Source of the DNA: Pedobacter mendelii
Lineage (GTDB): Bacteria; Bacteroidota; Bacteroidia; Sphingobacteriales; Sphingobacteriaceae
Direction: 5' to 3'
NCBI RefSeq assembly: GCF_014635725.1
Contig: NZ_BMDJ01000012.1
Location: 62,001-126,000, forward strand
DNA length: 64,000 nucleotides
Part shown: positions 8,838-17,266 of the stretch, piece after piece
Layout of the letters: every line of letters begins with the position of its first letter
How positions within the stretch are numbered: the stretch's first letter is position 1
Notes under the pieces: model-generated
The model's database searches: none
What the model saw: only the letters and a program-made list of their open reading frames with translations
Told to the model about the DNA's origin: nothing
Program-made: the position numbers and the translations under genes

Positions 8838-9833
8838 TTATTTCATTGGTATTTTAAGTGTATTTCCAATAAAACTTTCAATCGCCGTTTCTACACTTGG
8901 TAAATCTTTTGATGTAATGTAAGAACCTAAAACATGGTTTCTTCCGTTTGGAATGGCAATTTTCTTTTTTAATTCAGGTGCTGTTCCAAGTTGATCAAAC
9001 ATTTTAAGCATGGCATCGATGCGAACAACAGGATCTTGCTCCAAGTCATTTTTGAAATAGTACAGCATTAAAACAGGTTGTTTTACCTTTTGAAAAACAT
9101 CTTTAGTCATGGTGCTTTCTATAAATTCCTGTAGCTGTACTAAAGACTCTAAGCGATAATTGGTATACCAATATTTCTTGTATTCATCACTTCGTTCATC
9201 TAAAACTCTTCTTTCATCGCCGCCTACAACTTTTCTGGCAATTTGCAATCCCCATGGGTCGTTTAGCAACCATGCATTTTTATCATTTATAGCCACATTT
9301 GGCGAAATTAAAATCAGGCTGTTAATTTCAGGATAAACGGTTGCAAGTTTTAGTGCCGCCGTTCCACCGGTTGAAGTGCCAACAACGATAACTTTTTTAC
9401 CTAATTTTTTGCCAATGGCATAAGCCTGCTTACTCGTTTCCCAAAGTTTATCAGCTGTAAAATACTGCATCGGCGCAATAGTATCAATACCGTGATCTGT
9501 AAGGCGTGGAAGGTATATGTTTGCCTTTAACTTTTTTGCCAGGTTCAAATGAACCGGGTTTCCTTCCATTTTAGAAGCAGAAAAACCATGCAGGTAAAAA
9601 ATTGCATATTCGGTTTGCTTATGGGTAGAATCTGCCCAAACAATTTCCGCCTCGTTTCCTAGTTTTATGTGGTGTTTACTTTCTATCGTTTTAATATAAT
9701 TATCTAGTTCTCCAATATCTGGAACTTTAGTTAATTCTTCGTTATAGAGTGGCTTTTTTGGCTTCGGACCAGCAAAATATGTGCCGACCAGCAAGACTGA
9801 TAAGCCCAATAAGATTTTGTAGCGTTTTTTCAA
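8838..9833 (-). CDS. Membrane-anchored alpha/beta hydrolase
   Basis: The protein has 331 residues with an uncleaved N-terminal membrane segment (about residues 5-22). It has the hydrolase features YFLHGFSASK, the nucleophile elbow VVGTSTGGTAALKLA (Ser about 153), and a C-terminal histidine in PNGRNHVLGS. It resembles serine aminopeptidase S33 / lysophospholipase-type hydrolases. The start codon is TTG at 9833, as no ATG lies in frame upstream and the sequence MKKRYKILLG fits a membrane anchor. It is divergent from the polyprenyl synthase gene, sharing a 72-bp intergenic region. The natural substrate cannot be inferred. Confidence 0.75.
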   Translation of the reverse strand: MKKRYKILLGLSVLLVGTYFAGPKPKKPLYNEELTKVPDIGELDNYIKTIESKHHIKLGNEAEIVWADSTHKQTEYAIFYLHGFSASKMEGNPVHLNLAKKLKANIYLPRLTDHGIDTIAPMQYFTADKLWETSKQAYAIGKKLGKKVIVVGTSTGGTAALKLATVYPEINSLILISPNVAINDKNAWLLNDPWGLQIARKVVGGDERRVLDERSDEYKKYWYTNYRLESLVQLQEFIESTMTKDVFQKVKQPVLMLYYFKNDLEQDPVVRIDAMLKMFDQLGTAPELKKKIAIPNGRNHVLGSYITSKDLPSVETAIESFIGNTLKIPMK

Positions 9834-9876
9834 TGCAATGTTTTTATTAAATGTAAACTTTTATAGGAAATTAACC

Positions 9877-9884
9877 TAAGTTTG
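9877..9884 (+). promoter_or_regulatory. -7 element TAAGTTTG for the polyprenyl synthase gene
   Basis: TAAGTTTG overlaps a TTG at 9882 that could be mistaken for the start codon. The ATG at 9906 lies 22 bases downstream of the element. Confidence 0.6.
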
Positions 9885-9905
9885 CAATCAAAATTTTTCG
9901 ACTTA

Positions 9906-10877
9906 ATGCCGGGAATCGAACTGATAAAAAAACCTATAGCAGCTGATATTAAAGCGTTTGAAAAAACCTTTAAAGATTCTATGCACAGCGATGCACCATT
10001 GCTTGATAGGATTACCCATTATATTGTAAAACAAAAAGGAAAACAAATGCGGCCGATGTTCGTGTTTTTTGCTGCGAAATTATGCGGTGGAATAACAGAA
10101 TCAACACATCGTGGCGCAGCTTTGGTAGAACTTTTACATACCGCAACCTTGGTGCATGATGATGTTGTAGATAACGCATATGAACGACGTGGTTTTTTCT
10201 CCATCAACGCTTTATGGAAAAATAAAATAGCTGTTTTGGTTGGCGATTACTTGCTTGCGAAAGGTTTATTATTATCGGTAAACAATAATGAACATCGATT
10301 GTTACAAATTGTATCAGAAGCGGTAAAGCAAATGAGCGAAGGCGAGTTATTGCAGATTGAAAAGGTTAGGAAGATGGATATTTCTGAAGATTTATATTTT
10401 GATGTTATCCGTCAGAAAACAGCCTCTTTAATTGCCTCGTGCTGCGCCGCGGGTGCTGCATCGGCTGGTGCCGATGATGAAACAATTGAGAAAATGCGTT
10501 TGTTTGGCGAAAAAGTAGGCATTGCTTTTCAGATAAAAGATGATACATTCGATTTCGGAACAGATGACGTTGGTAAGCCATTAGGCATTGATATCAAAGA
10601 GAAAAAAGTAACCTTGCCATTAATTTACGCTTTAAATAAAGCAGAAAAAGCTGAACGTAAAAGAATTATTAATCTGGTTAAAAATCACCAGGATGATTCG
10701 ATTAAAATTCAGGAAATTATAGATTTTGTGAATGCTAGGGAAGGTGTTTTTTATGCAAATCAAAAAATGCAGGAATATCAAAATGAAGCATTTAATATTT
10801 TACATCAATTTGAAGCAGGTGAAGCGAGAACAGGTTTAGAACAACTTGTTTTATATACCACCGAACGTAAAAAATAA
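9906..10877 (+). CDS. Polyprenyl diphosphate synthase (octaprenyl/solanesyl type)
   Basis: From the ATG at 9906 the protein has 323 residues. It has the trans-prenyltransferase motifs: the first Asp-rich motif in LVHDDVVDNAYERRG (DDxxD), the substrate Arg pair in KGKQMRPMFVFFAAKL, and the second Asp motif in FQIKDDTFDFG. The all-alpha fold condenses IPP units onto an allylic primer, and in Bacteroidota it supplies the menaquinone side chain or lipid carriers. A TTG at 9882 lies inside the promoter and is rejected as a start. Its stop overlaps the next start by one base (TAATG), so it is translationally coupled to the TerC gene. Confidence 0.88.
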   Translation: MPGIELIKKPIAADIKAFEKTFKDSMHSDAPLLDRITHYIVKQKGKQMRPMFVFFAAKLCGGITESTHRGAALVELLHTATLVHDDVVDNAYERRGFFSINALWKNKIAVLVGDYLLAKGLLLSVNNNEHRLLQIVSEAVKQMSEGELLQIEKVRKMDISEDLYFDVIRQKTASLIASCCAAGAASAGADDETIEKMRLFGEKVGIAFQIKDDTFDFGTDDVGKPLGIDIKEKKVTLPLIYALNKAEKAERKRIINLVKNHQDDSIKIQEIIDFVNAREGVFYANQKMQEYQNEAFNILHQFEAGEARTGLEQLVLYTTERKK

Positions 10878-11932
10878 TGAGCAACGAGTTACTTTTTAGC
10901 ATAGGTTTTCTTTTATTTATCATACTTATCCTTGCGCTGGATTTAGGTCTTTTTAGCAGAAAAGAGCATGTTGTTAGCTTAAAGCAAGCAGGTATAATGA
11001 GTTTAATCATGGTTGCTTTTGCAATAGGCTTCTATTTTATTCTAATCACCGAAGGTCATTTATTACATGGGATTAAAGATTTTGCTCATTTAAAGGAAAT
11101 CGTAGCTAGGCATCAGCACCACATAACACTTATTCCTGATAATTTTGAGCAAAGCTTAGCTGTTTATAAGCAAAATCTCGGACTCGAATTTTTAACTGGT
11201 TACGTTATCGAATATGCCCTTTCGGTTGATAATATTTTTGTTATCGTTTTAATATTCTCTGCATTTGCGGTAGAAGAAAAATATTATCACCGTGTGTTAT
11301 TTTGGGGTATTCTGGGTGCAATCATTATGCGTTTCATTTTCATTTTTGTTGGTGCAGCATTGATAACAAAATTTGCCTGGATATTGTATGTTTTTGGAGC
11401 TTTCCTTGTTTTTACAGGCATAAAAATGTTTTTTAGCAAAGATGAGGATGATAAAATTGATCCTGAAAACCATCCTGTAGTTAAGTGGGCATCAAAAATT
11501 TTCGCCATTCATCCAAAATACGAGGGTAAAAACTTTTTCGTAAAAATTAATGCGAAGCGAATGGTTACACCATTATTTTTAGTTTTACTAATTGTAGAAT
11601 TTACCGATTTGCTTTTTGCAGTCGATTCTATCCCTGCAATTTTTGCGGTAACTAAAGATCCATATATAGTATTTTTTTCTAACATTTTCGCCATCATGGG
11701 ATTACGTTCCATGTTTTTCTTGTTGGTAAATATCATTCATAAATTTCATTACCTAAAAACTGGTTTAGCTTTTCTATTAACCTTTATAGGTGTCAAAATG
11801 CTCGCCCACGTTTACCTAGAGAAATGGGGCTTTACAACGGAGCATTCATTGATTGTTATTTTGGCTATTTTAGTAATTAGTGTTGTCGCCTCGTTAATCT
11901 TTCCAAAGAAAAAAGTGCATAAAGTAATATAA
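10877..11932 (+). CDS. TerC/Alx-family integral membrane protein
   Basis: The protein has 351 residues with about nine hydrophobic segments. It has the two family signatures containing acidic residues in membrane helices: EYALSVDNIFVIVLIFSAF near residue 115 and LLFAVDSIPAIFAVTKDPY near residue 245. TerC/Alx proteins are linked to metal (Mn2+) export and tellurite resistance, and to handling of metalloproteins at the membrane. A longer hydrophilic loop (about residues 60-95) with several histidines (ARHQHHITLIP) may bind metal; that is inference. It overlaps the polyprenyl synthase stop codon by one base. Confidence 0.88.
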   Translation: MSNELLFSIGFLLFIILILALDLGLFSRKEHVVSLKQAGIMSLIMVAFAIGFYFILITEGHLLHGIKDFAHLKEIVARHQHHITLIPDNFEQSLAVYKQNLGLEFLTGYVIEYALSVDNIFVIVLIFSAFAVEEKYYHRVLFWGILGAIIMRFIFIFVGAALITKFAWILYVFGAFLVFTGIKMFFSKDEDDKIDPENHPVVKWASKIFAIHPKYEGKNFFVKINAKRMVTPLFLVLLIVEFTDLLFAVDSIPAIFAVTKDPYIVFFSNIFAIMGLRSMFFLLVNIIHKFHYLKTGLAFLLTFIGVKMLAHVYLEKWGFTTEHSLIVILAILVISVVASLIFPKKKVHKVI

Positions 11933-11942
11933 TTTTTTGAGC

Positions 11943-11966
11943 CACCTGATTTTTATAAGGTGTTTT
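11943..11966 (+). terminator. Weak terminator after the TerC gene
   Basis: A short stem, CACCT (11943-11947) with AGGTG (11958-11962), is followed by TTTT. It is weak but correctly placed. Confidence 0.4.
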
Positions 11967-12183
11967 CTTGAAAAGCAAAACCTGTGTTTCATTTTATCGT
12001 TCATCCTGCTTTTCGTTTTACTCCATTTCATTTCGTGTTCACTTCAAAGGAGGTTTTAAGCTAATCTTTTCTTCGACTTTTTTAACGGTTGCAAAATGCC
12101 TAAGCAAAATATACGTTACAGCACCTTCTATCGCTTAATATTTTGTATTTTCAACGAATAAATCAACAACCAAACTTCTATTC

Positions 12184-13632
12184 ATGAAATACCTTTTTGC
12201 ATCTGCATTACTTTGCACTTCTTTTCTCGTTCAGGCTCAGGATAACTTCGGCGATGTTTTTAACAAAATAAATACTGATGTTCAGCAAAACTCTAAAGCT
12301 TATCAAACGCTTAAGTATGAAACAGAAACTATAGGTCATCGTTTAACAGGTTCGACAAATGGAGCAAAGGCGGAGCAATATGCTTTTGATTTATTAAAAT
12401 CGTATGGTTGTGAAGTTAAGTTTCAACCTTTTGAAGTAGAAAGCTGGGCAAGAAAAACCATTAATTTAGAAATTGGTGCAGATAAAAGTAGTCTTGCCAA
12501 AATGAAAGCCGTTACCTTGGCGCACTCACCTGTAAGCTCTGACATAACTGGCGACGTAGTTGATGCTGGCAATGGTTTAGAAGCAGATTACCAATCAAAT
12601 CCTGATAAGTTTAAAGGAAAAATTGCATTGATTTATCTTGGTGTTTTACCTGGCTCGGCAGCGGGCACAAAATCGCTGCACCGTTCAGAAAAAACAGCTA
12701 TCGCAACAAAATATGGTGCTAATGGTGTAATTATAATCAATACAGTAAAAGATGGTGTTTTGTTAACTGGTACGGCTTCAGTTACAGGTAAGCTCATACC
12801 AATTCCTGCAGTTTGCATTGGCTTGGAAGATGGGATGGCTTTAAAAGAAAAGCTGAAAACACAAGCTCAGGTTGCGCACATTAACATGACTAATTTCTCT
12901 GGTTTAATTAAAGCCAGAAACGTGATTGCAACTTTTAAAGGAACTGAAATGCCGAAAGATAAAATCGTTGTTGGCGGCCATTTGGATAGTTGGGACTTGG
13001 CGACTGGAGCAATAGACAATGGCATTGGTTCTTTCGCAATTATGGATATGGCCCGTACATTTAAAAAACTAAATTTAAAAACCAAGCGAACAGTAGAATT
13101 TGTTTTGTTTATGGGTGAGGAGCAAGGTTTACTAGGTTCTAAAGCGTATGTAGAACAAGCGAAGAAAGCCGGGAATATTGGTCAGGTTAAATTTATGTTA
13201 AACTACGATATGACTAACGACCCAAAAGGATTTTCAACCTCAAGAGCGGAGATGAAGGAATTATTTACAGCATGGGGCGCAGATATTGTTAAAATTGATA
13301 CCGGATTTAAAAATTTATTTAACGCGGGTGCAGGTTTGCACAGCGATCACCAGCCATTCATGTTAGCCGGAATACCTACAGGTGGTGGAGCAGGTGGAAA
13401 ATTACCAAACAATTCTGGTCCGTTTTACCACTCAGATGGCGACAGCTTTAAACTTGTTGATGAACAAGGCCTAAAAAATACAGTTCGTTACAGTGCCATG
13501 TTAACGTACGCATTGGCAAATACACCCAAAATACCAGTAGGTGTACAAGGCGAAGAAGAATTAAGAGCATTCTTAGAAGCTCAAAATTTAAAAGAACCAT
13601 TGACGATTGCTGGAGAATGGCGTTGGAAATAG
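12184..13632 (+). CDS. Secreted M28-family zinc metallopeptidase with PA domain
   Basis: The protein has 482 residues with a signal peptide (MKYLFASALL to VQAQ). Residues about 110-235 form a protease-associated insert (IALIYLGVLPGSAAG ... IPAVCIGLEDG). The catalytic domain has the M28 zinc ligands: GGHLDSWDLATGAIDNGIG (first His about 266, bridging Asp), FMGEEQGLLGS (catalytic and metal Glu), NYDMTNDP, and FYHSDGD (final His). The family contains aminopeptidases and carboxypeptidases (glutamate carboxypeptidase II, Q-type). It is expected in the periplasm or secreted, for peptide use. A second, different M28 protein is encoded at 43.5-45.2 kb. Confidence 0.9.
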   Translation: MKYLFASALLCTSFLVQAQDNFGDVFNKINTDVQQNSKAYQTLKYETETIGHRLTGSTNGAKAEQYAFDLLKSYGCEVKFQPFEVESWARKTINLEIGADKSSLAKMKAVTLAHSPVSSDITGDVVDAGNGLEADYQSNPDKFKGKIALIYLGVLPGSAAGTKSLHRSEKTAIATKYGANGVIIINTVKDGVLLTGTASVTGKLIPIPAVCIGLEDGMALKEKLKTQAQVAHINMTNFSGLIKARNVIATFKGTEMPKDKIVVGGHLDSWDLATGAIDNGIGSFAIMDMARTFKKLNLKTKRTVEFVLFMGEEQGLLGSKAYVEQAKKAGNIGQVKFMLNYDMTNDPKGFSTSRAEMKELFTAWGADIVKIDTGFKNLFNAGAGLHSDHQPFMLAGIPTGGGAGGKLPNNSGPFYHSDGDSFKLVDEQGLKNTVRYSAMLTYALANTPKIPVGVQGEEELRAFLEAQNLKEPLTIAGEWRWK

Positions 13633-13672
13633 ATCTTGAAAGATTTATTGACTTTTCCTTCGGGTTGATTCC

Positions 13673-13734
13673 ACAGATTTAGGGATTGCACTGATATTTT
13701 GCAATATTTCGAAACGGTATTGCATTGGATCTGT
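13673..13734. repeat. Nested palindrome downstream of the M28 gene
   Basis: The outer arms ACAGAT (13673) and ATCTGT (13729) enclose the inner arms TGCAATA (13700) and TATTGCA (13718). It resembles the family containing the hairpin at 35729-35764. It may end transcription of the peptidase gene. Confidence 0.5.
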
Positions 13735-13737
13735 TTT

Positions 13738-13806
13738 CCCTAAACCCTAAACCCTAAACCCTAAACCCTAAACCCTAAACCCTAAACCCTAAACCCTAAA
13801 CCCTAA
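13738..13806. repeat. (CCCTAAA)n heptamer tandem array
   Basis: There are nine perfect CCCTAAA units (13738-13800) and a partial tenth (CCCTAA, 13801-13806). The array directly abuts the TAA stop codon of the minus-strand CBS gene, where it would read (TTTAGGG)n in the 3' UTR. The unit is the same heptamer as plant-type telomeres. It is a candidate variable-number repeat. Confidence 0.97.
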
Positions 13807-14235
13807 TTACCCACTAATATAGCTCTCCAATTGCGAAATGGTTTGTTTCTGATCGGCAATGATATATTTTACCAAATCGCCAATAGAAATCATTCCTTTT
13901 ACTTCATCATTTTCTACGATTGGTAAGTGACGAATGTGCTTTTCAGTCATTATTTCCATGCATTTGTCGATCGTATCGCTTAATGTAATGGAAATAGGAT
14001 TAGGTGTCATGACTTCTTCGATCATTGTATCTTTGGATGATTTACCTTGAAGGATGATTTTTCGAGCATAATCTCGTTCAGTAAAAATGCCCGACAGTTT
14101 CGCCTCGTCCATAACAAGCACAGCGCTAATGTTCTTATCAGTCATAACTTTTAATGCATCTAAAACTGAAATATTTTTACCAACGGAAATAATGCGGACT
14201 TGTTTGGTATCCAGCAGGTGTTTAACTGATTTCAT
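13807..14235 (-). CDS. CBS-domain protein
   Basis: The 142-residue protein consists almost entirely of two CBS motifs (a Bateman module). The first is about residues 15-65 (ISVGKNISVLDALKVMTDKNISAVLVMDE, then LSGIFTERDYARKI). The second is about residues 78-135 (MTPNPISITLSDTIDKCMEIM, then IRHLPIVENDEVKGMISIGDLVKY). Such stand-alone pairs bind adenosine nucleotides and act as energy or redox sensors, but no partner is visible. It converges with the M28 gene, with the CCCTAAA array between them. Confidence 0.88.
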   Translation of the reverse strand: MKSVKHLLDTKQVRIISVGKNISVLDALKVMTDKNISAVLVMDEAKLSGIFTERDYARKIILQGKSSKDTMIEEVMTPNPISITLSDTIDKCMEIMTEKHIRHLPIVENDEVKGMISIGDLVKYIIADQKQTISQLESYISG

Positions 14236-14520
14236 AATTTTGTTTATTTGGTTATAACAATTTATGAAATAATTTCCTGTAAATCAATATTTTATTTTAG
14301 AGTAATGAACTTTCATAGAAATTCAATAGGGAGTTATTTAAACCTGATGGTACGAAAAGCCACTAATTTTTTCTATTGGTGCTTGTAGGGACAGCAGGAC
14401 TGGAATAACATAAGCAGCACGGGTATTGCTTTTCTAAAATATAAAGAAAGAAATTACTCCATAATGTTGTTAATTTATTAGCTATTTTACAATTCACAAA
14501 CCAGCTTGCGCTGTCATTTA
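14236..14520. other. Intergenic region before ahcY
   Basis: There is no gene here. The CBS gene promoter must lie near its left end. A locally GC-richer block (about 14378-14432) stands out from the surrounding AT-rich sequence, but I find no second copy in the window. Confidence 0.4.
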
Positions 14521-14552
14521 TTTGGGTTTCACAAAGCTATGTGGTAACTTTG
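14521..14552 (+). promoter_or_regulatory. ahcY promoter with -33 TTTG and -7 TAACTTTG
   Basis: TTTG at 14521-14524 and TAACTTTG at 14545-14552 are separated by 20 bases, the textbook Bacteroidota arrangement. The start codon is at 14577, so the leader is about 20 nt. That is too short for a riboswitch. Confidence 0.75.
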
Positions 14553-14576
14553 TATCACATTTAAAAACAATAAATT

Positions 14577-15893
14577 ATGTCATCAGTAGAGACAACTTAC
14601 ATCCCTTACAAAGTTAAGGACATTTCACTGGCAGAATGGGGCCGTAAAGAAATCGAATTAGCCGAAGCAGAAATGCCAGGTTTAATGAGTTTACGTAAAG
14701 AATTCGGTCCATCGCAACCGTTAAAAGGTGCTCGTATTGCAGGCTGTCTGCATATGACTATCCAAACAGCGGTATTAATCGAAACATTAACTGCATTAGG
14801 TGCCGAAGTTACCTGGTCATCTTGCAATATTTTCTCAACACAAGATCATGCTGCGGCTGCAATTGCTGCTGCTGGTATTCAGGTTTACGCCTGGAAAGGT
14901 TTAAACGAGGAAGAATTTGATTGGTGTATCGAACAAACACTTCATTTTGGACCTGAGCAACAACCATTAAACATGATTTTGGATGATGGTGGCGATTTAA
15001 CCAATATGGTTTTTGATAAATATCCTGAGCTAATTGCAGCTATCAAAGGTTTATCAGAAGAAACTACAACTGGTGTTCACCGTTTGTACGAAAGAATGAA
15101 AAACGGAACATTGCACACACCAGCAATCAATGTTAATGATTCGGTAACAAAATCTAAATTTGATAACAAATACGGATGTCGCGAATCTTTAGTAGATGCA
15201 ATTCGTCGTGCTACTGACATTATGATGGCTGGTAAAGTAGCTGTTGTATGTGGTTATGGCGATGTTGGTAAAGGTTCTGCAGAATCATTAAGCTCACAAG
15301 GCGTACGTGTTATTGTAACAGAAATCGACCCAATTTGTGCTTTACAAGCTGCAATGGAAGGTTACGAAGTTAAAAAATTAGCAAATGCTATTAAAGAAGC
15401 AGATATTGTTGTAACCACAACTGGTAACTGTAACATCGTTCGCGAAGAACACTTCAGAGCGTTAAAAGATAAAGCGATTGTTTGTAATATCGGTCACTTC
15501 GATAACGAAATTGATATGGCTTGGTTAAACGGAAACTACGGCGATACTAAAATCGAAATTAAACCACAGGTTGATAAATATACAATCGAAGGTAAAGATG
15601 TTATTGTTTTAGCCGAAGGTCGTTTAGTAAATCTAGGTTGTGCAACTGGTCACCCAAGTTTTGTAATGAGTGCCTCGTTTACAAACCAAACTTTAGCTCA
15701 ATTAGAACTTTGGACAAACACTGCTGCTTACGAAAACAAAGTTTACGTTTTACCTAAGCATTTAGATGAAAAAGTTGCTCGTTTACACTTAGAAAAAATT
15801 GGTGTAGAGTTAGATGTTTTAGATCAATACCAAGCTGATTATATCGGTGTACCGGTAGAAGGTCCTTTTAAAGCAGATACTTACAGATACTAA
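14577..15893 (+). CDS. ahcY: S-adenosylhomocysteine hydrolase
   Basis: The protein has 438 residues and is highly conserved. Motifs seen are [54 protein letters not shown] (substrate Lys/Asp), [16 protein letters not shown] (NAD-binding Rossmann loop), [11 protein letters not shown], and the C-terminal FKADTYRY involved in cofactor binding across the tetramer. It hydrolyses S-adenosylhomocysteine to adenosine and homocysteine in the activated methyl cycle. It is a single-gene unit, with a canonical promoter upstream and a terminator downstream. Confidence 0.98.
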   Translation: MSSVETTYIPYKVKDISLAEWGRKEIELAEAEMPGLMSLRKEFGPSQPLKGARIAGCLHMTIQTAVLIETLTALGAEVTWSSCNIFSTQDHAAAAIAAAGIQVYAWKGLNEEEFDWCIEQTLHFGPEQQPLNMILDDGGDLTNMVFDKYPELIAAIKGLSEETTTGVHRLYERMKNGTLHTPAINVNDSVTKSKFDNKYGCRESLVDAIRRATDIMMAGKVAVVCGYGDVGKGSAESLSSQGVRVIVTEIDPICALQAAMEGYEVKKLANAIKEADIVVTTTGNCNIVREEHFRALKDKAIVCNIGHFDNEIDMAWLNGNYGDTKIEIKPQVDKYTIEGKDVIVLAEGRLVNLGCATGHPSFVMSASFTNQTLAQLELWTNTAAYENKVYVLPKHLDEKVARLHLEKIGVELDVLDQYQADYIGVPVEGPFKADTYRY

Positions 15894-15925
15894 AACCAAA
15901 CCCCATGGGGGGCTTATAATTTTAT

Positions 15926-15959
15926 AAAGGGATTTGCATTTTTGCATATCCCTTTTTTA
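15926..15959 (+). terminator. ahcY terminator
   Basis: An 8-bp stem, AAAGGGAT (15926-15933) with ATCCCTTT (15948-15955), is followed by a T tract. Confidence 0.8.
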
Positions 15960-16219
15960 TTTTTTAGCCATGAAGATATCTAGCAACATTTGAGCTTATA
16001 TTTTCTAATATGCCTTATATGGTTGATTTTTTTTGAAAACGATAGTAAAGTAATCCTTTGGGTAAAGCAGTCCTGCTAACCATTTCAATCTTTTTGGCAA
16101 TGTCAGTGTGAGCTTAATGAAAATCTGCAACAAAAAGTATTTTCATTTTTATCAGGTTTAATTAAGTCATTACAGTAATTCTTTTGTAGATAAAACTTAG
16201 ATTTGAAAAAAAGACATCA
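15960..16219. other. Intergenic region without recognisable features
   Basis: This AT-rich sequence lies between the ahcY terminator and the small secreted protein gene. No ORF, repeat shared with the window, or clear TAnnTTTG promoter is seen. Confidence 0.5.
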
Positions 16220-16561
16220 ATGAAAAATTTAATATTTTCTTTCCTAATCGGCATGTGTGCAATAGGTGGATTTGCGCAAACAGTTCCAAATCAAAAAGCT
16301 TCTTCGAAATTAATTTCCACGCAAATTGTAGAAATTGCCTGTGGCGAGTGTCAGTTCAAAATGAAAGGAAAAGATTGCGAACTAGCTGTTAAAATTGATG
16401 GTAAGCCATACTTTGTTGATGGAAAAGGTATTGATGATTTTGGTGACGCGCATGGCGAACATGGTTTTTGTAATGCTGTAAGCAAGGCAGAAGTAACAGG
16501 AGAAATTGTTAACAATCGTTTTAAAGCAAAAGAAATAAAGTTATTGCCTACGAAGAAATAA
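16220..16561 (+). CDS. Small secreted Cys-containing protein (DUF6370-like)
   Basis: The 113-residue protein has a signal peptide ending GGFAQ. The mature part has a cysteine cluster in IACGECQFKMKGKDCELAV and another Cys in EHGFCNAVSKAEV. It also has the conserved-looking stretch KPYFVDGKGIDDFGDAHGEHGF, rich in His and Asp. From memory it resembles the Bacteroidota family labelled DUF6370, whose function is unknown. The Cys/His/Asp content suggests metal or redox chemistry in the periplasm; that is inference. No operon partner is present. Confidence 0.75.
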   Translation: MKNLIFSFLIGMCAIGGFAQTVPNQKASSKLISTQIVEIACGECQFKMKGKDCELAVKIDGKPYFVDGKGIDDFGDAHGEHGFCNAVSKAEVTGEIVNNRFKAKEIKLLPTKK

Positions 16562-16760
16562 CTTATTAAAAAGTTTATAATCTTCTTATAAGTAGGTAAA
16601 TCTACCTCTCGATAATTAACACATTAGCTAAAAATGTTCTTAAATGTCTTAGGTGGTAAAATTCGTTTGTAACGTATACATATTATCATTCATCAAAAAA
16701 TCAAACACTTATTAAAACTTTTCTAGTTTAGTTCAAATCCGTTATCTTTACTGTAACGCA

Positions 16761-16883
16761 ATGAACAAAGAAAAGCTAAAATTTTGGTTTAAGCGGGTGG
16801 GGTTAGTCGGGTTTTTATTCTTCCTTATTAAAGGATTAGTATGGCTTGTTGTGTTTTATTTTATTGGCAAAAACGTTACTTAA
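16761..16883 (+). CDS. Small membrane protein, 40 residues
   Basis: This ORF of 40 codons was read directly from the sequence. A basic N terminus (MNKEKLKFWFKRVG) is followed by one long hydrophobic helix (about residues 13-36) and a short polar tail. A -7-like TATCTTTA lies about 12 bases upstream of the ATG. The last 8 bp overlap the 3' end of the convergent gtrA-like gene. The amino-acid composition and promoter position argue for a real single-pass membrane peptide. I do not recognise a named family. Confidence 0.55.
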   Translation: MNKEKLKFWFKRVGLVGFLFFLIKGLVWLVVFYFIGKNVT

Positions 16884-17262
16884 ACGTAAACAACATATTC
16901 GCCAAAAAATTCCACACAAAAACAATAACAATTGCAAAAAACTTCGCTACATAAAAATTTGTTCCATTTTTACGCTGGTGAAATAGATAAATTATCAGCG
17001 TATTTAAAGCCAATCCAATTAAACTCACTGCCAGAAATTTACTAAATTCAGTTCCCCAGTGTGCATTGGTGCTTTGGAAAGTCCATATACGGTTAATTAA
17101 GTAGTTGTTAGTTACAGCTAATATAAACCCAATCGCATTAGAAACATATTTATTAATCTTAATCTTTTCTTTGCATAACCATGTTGCTCCAAAATCAATT
17201 GCCATTCCGAGCAAACCTGTTAAGCCAAACTTTATAATGCGAAAAAATAAATCCGTATTCAT
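16876..17262 (-). CDS. GtrA-family membrane protein
   Basis: The 128-residue protein has four predicted transmembrane helices. It shows the GtrA pattern: RIIKFGLTGLLGMAIDFG at the N terminus, NAIGFILAVTNNYLINRIWTF in the middle, and FAIVIVFVWNFLANMLFTF at the end. GtrA-type proteins are thought to move undecaprenyl- or polyprenyl-phosphate-linked sugars across the membrane or to support synthesis of cell-surface polysaccharide. Its start lies 4 bp after the stop of the GT39-type gene, so the two form an operon that plausibly decorates a periplasmic glycan or lipid. Confidence 0.88.
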   Translation of the reverse strand: MNTDLFFRIIKFGLTGLLGMAIDFGATWLCKEKIKINKYVSNAIGFILAVTNNYLINRIWTFQSTNAHWGTEFSKFLAVSLIGLALNTLIIYLFHQRKNGTNFYVAKFFAIVIVFVWNFLANMLFTFK

Positions 17263-17266
17263 ACCG

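Noticed and set aside
9882-9905. TTG at 9882 as the start of the polyprenyl synthase
   Set aside because: The codon lies within the -7 element TAAGTTTG. The ATG at 9906 gives the normal N terminus.
10019-10207. Minus-strand ORF inside the polyprenyl synthase gene
   Set aside because: It is antisense to conserved catalytic motifs and shows no features of its own.
12045-12056. AGGAGG-like Shine-Dalgarno site before the M28 gene
   Set aside because: It is more than 120 bases from the start codon, and no plausible ORF begins after it at the right distance.
13738-13806. Heptamer array as a CRISPR array or a telomere
   Set aside because: The units are contiguous, with no spacers. The array is internal, inside an ordinary gene junction, so it is a tandem repeat and not a replicon end.
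14553-14576. SAH/SAM riboswitch upstream of ahcY
   Set aside because: The promoter leaves a leader of about 20 nt, too short for any known riboswitch of that class.
16731-16740. GTTCAAATCC as a tRNA T-arm
   Set aside because: No acceptor stem, anticodon arm or complementary T-stem is present around it.
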